A program made the position numbers and the translations under genes. A DNA stretch of 64,000 bases. It comes from Odoribacter splanchnicus DSM 20712 (GTDB lineage: Bacteria; Bacteroidota; Bacteroidia; Bacteroidales; Marinifilaceae). The notes beneath the pieces were generated by a model. The model did not search any database. It was not told the DNA's origin and worked only from the letters and a program-made list of their open reading frames with translations. The stretch spans positions 3,472,001 to 3,536,000 of the forward strand of contig NC_015160.1 in NCBI RefSeq assembly GCF_000190535.1, given 5' to 3'. Positions 7,925-14,457 of this stretch are shown here, one piece after another; the first letter of the stretch is position 1; each line of letters opens with the position of its first letter.

Positions 7925-9013
7925 TTATCCTATAATCCATTTACTGCCCGGTATGAGCGAGATTATCTTTGTCGTCACGAAACAACAGATAAATGTCGTT
8001 GCTGCAATACAGGGAATGGCGGCGACAGTAGGAAATGCCAGGTTATGCTTGAATACCGTTACCCATAGGCCGAGCCAAAATATGTGCATCAGGTACATGC
8101 CGTAGCTGAGTTTCGATATTTCGGTGATGAGCCGCGGGGACTTCGGCTGGTTTATACAGCTGAACATCAGGAAGGTACCTGTAGTAAGGAGCACACAGTT
8201 GATGGTACAGAAAGCCCATCCGATTTCTATAACAGGAGTGGACAGATTTTCTCCGGGTATCGCCTGGATATAAAACGAGTAGATCGTCCACACTGCTCCG
8301 ATAATCATCAAAGCGATTCCTGTTCTGAGGCGTTTGGAGCGGCTCCAGGTGAGGTGGGTGTGCATATAATGTGCCATGACCAGGTAACCGAGGAAGCCGG
8401 AGAAATAGAACAGCATGTGGAATTCGTTCCAGAAACATTGTCCCCAAACTTCTCCCCACCAGCGGTTGAGATACGGCATGCAGGTCGATAACAGGAACAG
8501 GCCGATGAAGAAACGTTCTTCTTTGGCTGTAGCTTTTTTTAGCCAGGGAGATATGACGGGAATGAATAAATAAAGGCTGATCAGGGGATACATAAACTAC
8601 AGGTGTCCGGCCTGTGTCGGGAAGTTGAGTAGTATTCGAGATAAATCCTTTACCGATGTTTCTGCATCTATTTGTCCCCACAGCAGGGGCAGGGTACTGT
8701 ATAACACCATGAACAGAAGAAACGGGGGCAGGATACGGATGCAACGCTGGCGGTAGAACTGCCAGGAGGTCAACTCTTCTTTCATCGGTGTAAGAAGAAA
8801 GGCGGAGACGATGATGAATAACGGAACAGCCATACGTGAGAAACCATCGTAAATGGACACCCACAACCGATCGGACTCATTGGCCAGAAAAGATTGTGGT
8901 CCTGCCATGTCGGTGGAACCGGCGGCGCCATAGAAATTTTCACTGGCATGAACGACTATAACCAAAAAGCATGCGAATACGCGCACGTAATCCAAAAAAA
9001 CTATACGCTTCAT
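7925..9013 (-). pseudogene. Acyltransferase 3-family membrane protein, interrupted by an amber codon
   Basis: Two collinear pieces in one frame: residues 1-138 (8597-9013) and about 223 more (7925-8593), separated only by TAG TTT. The first piece starts FLDYVRVFACFLVIVVHAS, the family's catalytic N-terminus with the conserved His; the second holds the remaining membrane helices. The family usually reads GHLWF(M)YPLI here, and the TAG at 8597-8599 stands where Trp (TGG) is expected. The whole protein would be about 362 residues, the normal length. The role would be acylation of a surface polysaccharide or other envelope molecule. It is probably inactivated by one point mutation; readthrough or a sequencing error are alternatives. 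Confidence 0.8.
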
Positions 9014-9054
9014 TTTTTTATATTATTGTTCGTGTGTAATCTAAAACAATTATA

Positions 9055-9088
9055 AAAAATCCTGCGGGAGTGGACCTGCAGGATTTTT
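9055..9088 (-). terminator. Terminator after the GGGtGRT gene
   Basis: An 11-bp perfect stem (AAAAATCCTGC at 9055-9065 with GCAGGATTTTT at 9078-9088) gives a T-run on both strands. It lies just downstream of the leftward gene ending at 9112. Confidence 0.8.
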
Positions 9089-9111
9089 GTATCTGGATAA
9101 CGATGATCCGA

Positions 9112-10125
9112 TTATTTGGTCAGTGCCTGTGCAACAGAAACGGCAACAGCTACAGTCGCTCCTACCATCGGGTTGTTACCCATACCGAGGAATCCCATCA
9201 TTTCTACGTGGGCAGGTACGGAAGATGAACCGGCGAACTGTGCGTCCGAGTGCATCCGTCCGAGTGTATCGGTCATGCCGTAGGAAGCAGGGCCTGCAGC
9301 CATATTGTCGGGATGCAGGGTACGGCCCGTACCTCCGCCTGATGCTACTGAAAAATAGGGTTTACCGGCCAGTACACGTTCTTTTTTGTAAGTTCCGGCA
9401 ACGGGGTGTTGGAAACGGGTAGGGTTGGTAGAGTTACCGGTGATGGAAACATCTACGTCTTCTTTCCACATGATAGCGACGCCTTCGCGTACATCGTCGG
9501 CTCCGTAGCAGTTTACTTTTGCCCGGGGGCCGTCGGAGTAAGCTTTGGTTTTAACAACTTTCAGTTCGCCGGTATAGTAATCAAATTCGGTTTGTACGTA
9601 AGTAAAACCGTTGATCCGGGAGATGATCATAGCAGCATCTTTTCCCAGGCCGTTCAGGATCACCCGCAACGGATTTTTCCGAACTTTGTTGGCCATTTCA
9701 GCGATTTTGATAGCACCTTCAGCAGCCGCGAAGGATTCGTGGCCTGCCAGAAAAGCGAAGCACTGTGTTTCTTCGCGTAGCAGACGGGCTGCGAGGTTAC
9801 CGTGGCCCAGGCCTACTTTGCGGTCGTCGGCTACCGATCCGGGAATACAGAAAGCCTGCAGGCCTTCGCCGATAGCTTCGGCAGCATCGGCCGCATGGAT
9901 ACAATTTTTCTTGATTGCAATAGCAGCCCCGACTACGTAGGCCCATTTTGCATTTTCGAAACAGATATTCTGAGTCTGTTCACATTCCAGATAAGGATCG
10001 ATTCCTTTTGCGTCGCAAATTGCTTCGGCTTCTTCGATAGAAGCGATGCCATAGGAGTTCAATACTTTGTTGATCTGAGCGATCCGACGATCCTGACTTT
10101 CAAATTTTACTTCTCTTTTTGCCAT
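9112..10125 (-). CDS. GGGtGRT protein
   Basis: 337 residues. The name-giving motif GGGTGRT is present (about residue 264), followed by a conserved Gly/Met-rich tail (MGFLGMGNNPMVGATVAVAVSVAQAL). No signal peptide or membrane segment is evident, so it is probably cytosolic. The family occurs in anaerobes and is not biochemically assigned. It begins 17 bp after the stop of an iron-sulfur scaffold-like gene and is almost certainly co-transcribed with it, which points to a role in metal-cluster chemistry or a cluster-dependent enzyme; that is inference from context. Confidence 0.85.
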   Translation of the reverse strand: MAKREVKFESQDRRIAQINKVLNSYGIASIEEAEAICDAKGIDPYLECEQTQNICFENAKWAYVVGAAIAIKKNCIHAADAAEAIGEGLQAFCIPGSVADDRKVGLGHGNLAARLLREETQCFAFLAGHESFAAAEGAIKIAEMANKVRKNPLRVILNGLGKDAAMIISRINGFTYVQTEFDYYTGELKVVKTKAYSDGPRAKVNCYGADDVREGVAIMWKEDVDVSITGNSTNPTRFQHPVAGTYKKERVLAGKPYFSVASGGGTGRTLHPDNMAAGPASYGMTDTLGRMHSDAQFAGSSSVPAHVEMMGFLGMGNNPMVGATVAVAVSVAQALTK

Positions 10126-10142
10126 AGTGTGTTCCTCCTGTT

Positions 10143-10835
10143 TTATTCGTGACGTGGGTCAATATATTTAGCTGCATTGGCGAAACGTCCGTAGTTTGAA
10201 GTGGCTTTCTTCAATGCTTCGTTAGCGTCGGTGCCTTTTTTGATCAGGTCCATCATAACACCGAGGCGTACGAATTCGTATCCGCATACTTCGTCGTCTT
10301 CGTCGAGAGCCAAACGGGTTACATATCCTTCAGCCAGTTCCAGGTAACGAACGCCTTTTGCTTTGGTAGAGAACATGGTTCCCACCTGGCTGCGCAGACC
10401 TTTACCCAAATCTTCGAGGCCTGCACCGATCACCAGTCCGCCTTCAGAGAAAGCACTCTGTGAACGTCCATATACGATTTGCAGGAATAATTCACGCATA
10501 GCTGTGTTGATCGCATCGCAAACCAGGTCGGTATTCAATGCTTCGAGAATCGTTTTGCCCGGCAGGATTTCTGCAGCCATAGCTGCCGAGTGGGTCATTC
10601 CTGAACAACCGATAGTTTCCACCAAGGCTTCTTCGATTACCCCTTCTTTGATATTCAGGGTCAGTTTACAAGTCCCCTGCTGAGGAGCACACCAACCGAT
10701 ACCGTGGGTTAAACCTGAGATGTCTTTGATTTCTTTTGCTTTCACCCATTTGCCTTCTTCAGGAATTGGGGCCGGTCCATGGTTCGGACCTTTTTTGACA
10801 ACACACATGTGTTGTACTTCCTGTGAATATACCAT
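10143..10835 (-). CDS. Iron-sulfur cluster assembly scaffold-like protein (NifU/IscU N-terminal type)
   Basis: 230 residues. The central part resembles the IscU/NifU scaffold fold: a cysteine in IGCSGMTHSAAMAAEIL (about residue 80), another in LVCDAINTAMRELFLQIVYGR (about 105), and an earlier cysteine in GWCAPQQGTC. The C-terminal 80 residues, including ATSNYGRFANAAKYIDPRHE, are not part of a classic scaffold, so this is a variant form. An internal ATG (MCVVKKGPN, residue 11) is a possible alternative start. It is the first gene of a two-gene operon with the GGGtGRT gene and has a strong -7 promoter element upstream. Its role is probably in cluster assembly or delivery. Confidence 0.78.
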   Translation of the reverse strand: MVYSQEVQHMCVVKKGPNHGPAPIPEEGKWVKAKEIKDISGLTHGIGWCAPQQGTCKLTLNIKEGVIEEALVETIGCSGMTHSAAMAAEILPGKTILEALNTDLVCDAINTAMRELFLQIVYGRSQSAFSEGGLVIGAGLEDLGKGLRSQVGTMFSTKAKGVRYLELAEGYVTRLALDEDDEVCGYEFVRLGVMMDLIKKGTDANEALKKATSNYGRFANAAKYIDPRHE

Positions 10836-10896
10836 TTTTATCGCTTTTATAGATTAATATATTGCTAATCACCACTCGTTTAGCGCATAAACCGGA

Positions 10897-10904
10897 CAAA
10901 GATA
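10897..10904 (-). promoter_or_regulatory. -7 element for the scaffold/GGGtGRT operon
   Basis: CAAAGATA on the plus strand reads TATCTTTG leftward, a full TAnnTTTG match, about 62 bp upstream of the start at 10835. No perfect TTTG stands 19 bp further up, but a T-rich tract does. Confidence 0.55.
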
Positions 10905-10966
10905 ACCTTTTGCGGCAAATAAAAAAATAGATCAAAGGACATATAATTGTGCAGACGTTTGCAAAG

Positions 10967-11031
10967 AAAAGTGTCGAAATTGTATTTTTTTTAATTGAAA
11001 TCCTGCGCTCGTTCCATAAATCGACACTTTT
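10967..11031. repeat. 11-bp inverted repeat upstream of the scaffold operon
   Basis: AAAAGTGTCGA (10967-10977) and TCGACACTTTT (11021-11031) are perfect inverse copies 43 bp apart, in the 321-bp gap between divergent transcription units. They could be operator half-sites or the arms of an RNA hairpin. Nothing else codes in this gap. Confidence 0.4.
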
Positions 11032-11156
11032 GGTCGATAATCTGTAAAATCCGGTAATAGTGGCTTCTTCAATTGAATGGTAAAACGGGTTAAAACGGAA
11101 AAATGGTATAAGAATCTGTAATTTAGATACGAAGACTTTTTTGCAACGCAGTATTT

Positions 11157-11456
11157 TTGTATGTAGAATTTTTATTGAATAATGCAGTGGTAAGCGCTGG
11201 AGTTGTTGTTACGAGCGATGTAGCTGTGAATACGGTTGTCGGCGGTGTACCGGTAAAATTTATCAGGATTACTATGGCTTCGGACGGTATCGTGCGCTTG
11301 TCGAAAATTGAAGTTCGGCCGGAATATCTCGACGCCTATCTGAAATATGCTACTGAAGTCGGTGAAATATCCTTGCGTCGTGAACCCGGTGTATTGACTA
11401 TGTATGCTGTTCGTGAAAAGGAAAATCCTTGTCGGATAACTATTCTTGAAACATAA
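11157..11456 (+). pseudogene. Chimeric remnant: acetyltransferase C-terminus joined to a monooxygenase N-terminus
   Basis: One open frame of 99 codons contains parts of two unrelated families. Residues about 8-37 (NNAVVSAGVVVTSDVAVNTVVGG, PVKFIR) are the end of a left-handed beta-helix sugar/maltose O-acetyltransferase. From about residue 43 (MASDGIVRLSKIEVRPEYLDAYLKYATEVG, written here in two overlapping parts of one antibiotic-biosynthesis-monooxygenase domain) the ABM fold begins and stops after CRITILE, about 55 residues in, where the family normally continues for 40 more. Both ends are truncated, so this reads as deletion debris, although a translated small protein from the internal ATG at 11274 is possible. 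Confidence 0.6.
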
Positions 11457-11477
11457 CTTTATCCAATAAATACCATT

Positions 11478-12296
11478 ATGAACAAGATCTATTTATTTTT
11501 AGTATTCAGTATTTTAACAACAATCGGTATGGCACAGGAAAAAATCAAACAAACAGCGGGGCGTGACCAGTTGGGAACATTCGCTCCCAAATTCGCAGAA
11601 CTCAATGACGACGTTCTTTTCGGCGAAGTTTGGAGTCGTACGGACAAACTCGGCTTGCGTGACCGTAGTTTGGTAACAATCACTTCACTCATCAGTCAGG
11701 GGATAACGGACAGTTCGCTGACATTCCATTTGCAATCGGCCCGGAACAACGGCATTACCCGAACAGAGATTGCAGAGATTATCACGCACATCGGTTTTTA
11801 TGCGGGTTGGCCGAAAGCTTGGGCTGCGTTCCGGCTTGCCAAGGAAGTGTGGGCCGAAGATACGAACGGTGAGGAGGCGAAAGCTGCTTTCCAACGTGAG
11901 ATGATCTTTCCCATCGGAGAACCGAATGCGGCCTATGCCCGGTATTTCACCGGCAATAGTTATCTTGCACCTATATCGCGTGAACAGGTTTATATTTCCA
12001 ATGTCACGTTCGAGCCGGGTTGCCGGAACAATTGGCATATCCACCGCGCGAAAAAGGGAGGCGGACAGATGCTTATCGGTGTTGCCGGACGAGGTTGGTA
12101 TCAGGAAGAGGGTAAACCGGCCGTAGAAATTTTACCCGGCACAGTGATCCATATTCCCGCTAACGTGAAACATTGGCATGGGGCAGCAGCCGACAGTTGG
12201 TTCGCTCACCTGGCGTTCGAGATTCCGGGAGAAGGCTCTTCTAACGAGTGGCTCGAACCTGTAAACGATGAAGCATATAATAAAATTCAAAAATAA
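11478..12296 (+). CDS. Exported carboxymuconolactone decarboxylase-like/cupin fusion protein
   Basis: 272 residues with a signal peptide (cleavage near GMAQ, residue 20). Residues about 30-130 form a carboxymuconolactone decarboxylase/AhpD-like helical domain (RDRSLVTITSLIS, FHLQSARNNGIT, EIITHIGFYAGWPKAW), but the CxxC thiol pair of AhpD is absent. Residues about 160-250 form a cupin, with WHIHRAKKGGGQ and PANVKHWHGA supplying metal-binding histidines. CMD-cupin fusions are common in Bacteroidetes and of uncertain substrate. Export is unusual for this family. It is followed within 14 bp (or overlapped, if the longer start is used) by an exported flavodoxin. Confidence 0.82.
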   Translation: MNKIYLFLVFSILTTIGMAQEKIKQTAGRDQLGTFAPKFAELNDDVLFGEVWSRTDKLGLRDRSLVTITSLISQGITDSSLTFHLQSARNNGITRTEIAEIITHIGFYAGWPKAWAAFRLAKEVWAEDTNGEEAKAAFQREMIFPIGEPNAAYARYFTGNSYLAPISREQVYISNVTFEPGCRNNWHIHRAKKGGGQMLIGVAGRGWYQEEGKPAVEILPGTVIHIPANVKHWHGAAADSWFAHLAFEIPGEGSSNEWLEPVNDEAYNKIQK

Positions 12297-12309
12297 AAAC
12301 CGGCTTTCT

Positions 12310-12876
12310 ATGTATAAATTTATATTCGTATTATTGGTGGTCGTTGGAATGGCGACTGCCTCGAATGCCCAAGAAAAACAAAATATGAAACAATCGGATA
12401 ACAAGCCGCTTGTTGCCTATTTCTCGGTGACAGGAACTACGGCACGTGCAGCTGAGAAATTAGCCCGGGTTACGGGTGGAGAACTTTATGCGATAACCCC
12501 TGTCGAATCGTATACAAATGCCGATCTCGACTGGAATGACAAAAGGTCGCGTAGTTCGGTAGAGATGAACGATCCGAAGTCGCGTCCGGCCATTCAGGAA
12601 GCGAAAAAGAATATTGCCGATTATGATGTGATTTTTATCGGCTATCCGATCTGGTGGAATCTTGCTCCACGTATTATCGATACGTTCATTGAAACTCATC
12701 ACCTGGCAGGTAAGACTCTTATTCCTTTCGCTACATCGGGTGGAAGCGGCATTACCAACAGTGTCGGCGCATTGAAAAAGGCTTATCCCGACCTGAACTG
12801 GAAAGAGGGAAAGCTATTGAACCGAATGGACGAGAACGGTATCCGTGAATGGATCGGTAAAACGTCGAAGGATTAG
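12310..12876 (+). CDS. Exported flavodoxin-like protein
   Basis: 188 residues from the ATG at 12310; the in-frame start at 12268 would overlap the previous gene and spoil the signal peptide. Signal peptide MYKFIFVLLVVVGMATASNAQ. The FMN phosphate-binding loop is seen as FSVTGTTARAAEKLA, with the later flavodoxin elements YDVIFIGYPIWWNLAPR and FATSGGSGITNSVG, as in the Flavodoxin_4-type family. It would act as a periplasmic FMN redox protein, possibly a partner of the CMD/cupin protein just upstream; that partnership is inference. Confidence 0.85.
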   Translation: MYKFIFVLLVVVGMATASNAQEKQNMKQSDNKPLVAYFSVTGTTARAAEKLARVTGGELYAITPVESYTNADLDWNDKRSRSSVEMNDPKSRPAIQEAKKNIADYDVIFIGYPIWWNLAPRIIDTFIETHHLAGKTLIPFATSGGSGITNSVGALKKAYPDLNWKEGKLLNRMDENGIREWIGKTSKD

Positions 12877-12907
12877 CGTAGCCCGGAAGGGACGCTGATC
12901 TTTTTCT
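12875..12907 (+). terminator. Terminator after the flavodoxin gene
   Basis: A two-part stem (AGCGT/ACGCT enclosing CCC-GGAA-GGG) starts at the stop codon and is followed by CTTTTT. Confidence 0.5.
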
Positions 12908-12944
12908 GGCTTTGCCGGAAAGACCTGGCATTTTGTACTTGTTC

Positions 12945-13111
12945 GTGTTCGGTGACCCGGTCGCTTCTGTCGGTCAGTTGGCTTTTTCTTTCACTGACCG
13001 GCGGAACTCCTCACTTCGCAAAAAAACTTTACGTTACATTTCCGTCAGACACCAGGGCGTTCAGAAAAAAGTAAGATACCACTCGCCAGAGCTCCAATGG
13101 TCACCGAACAC
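12945..13111. repeat. Inverted-repeat-bounded intergenic element
   Basis: GTGTTCGGTGACC (12945-12957) is perfectly mirrored by GGTCACCGAACAC (13099-13111). Inside lies a second dyad, CGGTCAGT (12971-12978) with ACTGACCG (12993-13000). Frames here look non-coding. It occupies part of a 744-bp gene-free stretch and may be a structured RNA, a MITE-like relic or a regulatory region. Confidence 0.4.
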
Positions 13112-13297
13112 AAATACCTTCGACTGATGCTAGCACTTCATGGGAAACGAACGGCGACCTTAAAAATATGAACTCCTACAAAACAGATATTTTCTGAACC
13201 CCTCATATTAAGATTTTGCTTGTAAATCAGTGTTTTATAAAAATCCGGTTAGGTAACTCAGGTATTCCTGCTCCGATAGAGGCCTGTCTTTTTATTC

Positions 13298-13432
13298 AAT
13301 AAAACTTTCCTTCTCCTTCCTTTGACTTGTAGTGCTGACGGCACAAAACCCGGAATCGGAATAGAAAGAAAAAATAAATCCTGGAATTTTTTAGTTACGA
13401 CAGTTACAGAAATCAGATCTAACCGCTATAAT
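13298..13432. repeat. Dispersed intergenic repeat, copy 1
   Basis: Shares CGGAATAGAAAGAAAAAAT exactly with 55137-55155, plus flanking similarity (CCTTCCTTT; AGTGCTGACGG versus AGCGTTAACGG; CAGAAATCAGATCTAACCGCTATAA versus CAGAAGTCAGGTTTAACCGCTATAA). Both copies are intergenic. This copy lies about 190 bp upstream of the fimbrial operon; the rest of the gap (13112-13620) is AT-rich and presumably holds that operon's promoter. Confidence 0.5.
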
Positions 13433-13620
13433 AGTTGTAACAAAAAAAATAGACGATTATTTGGGTTAAATAAAATACAAAATGTGAGATAAATGTATGA
13501 AAAATTTATACAAACTAAACATCTAGCCGTCAATTTTATACAAAAATTTGCGCATAAATACGATTTGACAAGTTATTACGCTAATATAATCGTTCGTTTA
13601 ATCTTGCAAAATCACAGACC

Positions 13621-14439
13621 ATGAAGAAATTACTGTTTTTTATCATCTTGTGTTCTCTCTTTTCTTGTTCGACAGAGACACAGGAAGAGCAACCGGTCGT
13701 TACCGGAAAAAATTTTGCCTTATCCCTGTATAGCACAGATTCTATTTATCAATCGGGAATCGATTCCTTGTTCTTATTCTATTTCCCCGAGAGTTCGACT
13801 CCGGTCAAACCGATCTATTTTCAACAAGAGTTGGCTTGGGGAGATCCGGTTGCATTCCAGGATCTGGAGCCGGAACCTTACACCTTTATTACGATAGCTT
13901 GTTCGGGTTCTCTCGAAGAGTTGAAAGATCATATGGTCTTTTATCGGGACTGCATCGGGATCGAAAAACACGAAAATACATCCGGTAACTTATTCGGTGG
14001 AGTATTGAAAGCAGACCCCATCTCAGGAGAAAAGAAGTTTGAACTCCAAAGATTAGTCGGTGGAATTAAAGTTAATATCACCAATTTAGACTCTTTAAAT
14101 ATACAAAATACCCCCGATTGCTATATTACAAATTCCCCTGCAGAAATCTATTTAGGAAATTATGAAGGTGAACTTGAATACTATGGCAAATATATTCCAA
14201 CAGACAATTCCTGGAACTATATTTTCCCGACCAATGGAGTAGTAAAAGGTCAGATAGTAATCGATAGTTATGACGCAGACGGTAATTACAATCCCAGAAT
14301 ATTCGAGTTTACCGGTAAAAATGCAGTCGAAGCCAACAAAAAACTCGAATTGAATTTCATGCTCCGGAAAAAAGCCATAACGAAAAGTGGAGCCGAAGAT
14401 TGGCAGTTAACACTCGAAGAAGAAGTAAGCGTTTTATAA
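13621..14439 (+). CDS. FimB/Mfa2-like fimbrial lipoprotein
   Basis: 272 residues with a lipoprotein signal peptide (LCSLFSC, Cys about residue 16). The segment ELQRLVGGIKVNITNLDSL (about residue 140) is the typical signature between the two transthyretin-like domains of Mfa2/FimB-family anchors and related fimbrillins, followed by strand-rich sequence. It is the first of three lipoprotein genes in a row with short spacings (18 and 32 bp). It would sit at the outer membrane as anchor or accessory subunit of a type V-like pilus; the assignment to the fold family is firmer than the exact role. Confidence 0.65.
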   Translation: MKKLLFFIILCSLFSCSTETQEEQPVVTGKNFALSLYSTDSIYQSGIDSLFLFYFPESSTPVKPIYFQQELAWGDPVAFQDLEPEPYTFITIACSGSLEELKDHMVFYRDCIGIEKHENTSGNLFGGVLKADPISGEKKFELQRLVGGIKVNITNLDSLNIQNTPDCYITNSPAEIYLGNYEGELEYYGKYIPTDNSWNYIFPTNGVVKGQIVIDSYDADGNYNPRIFEFTGKNAVEANKKLELNFMLRKKAITKSGAEDWQLTLEEEVSVL

Positions 14440-14457
14440 TCCAAAAAGAATCAAGAT

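Noticed and set aside
12912..13127. 71-codon frame in the gap after the flavodoxin gene
   Set aside because: It runs through the inverted repeats, with low-information, Arg/Ser-rich sequence and no family features.
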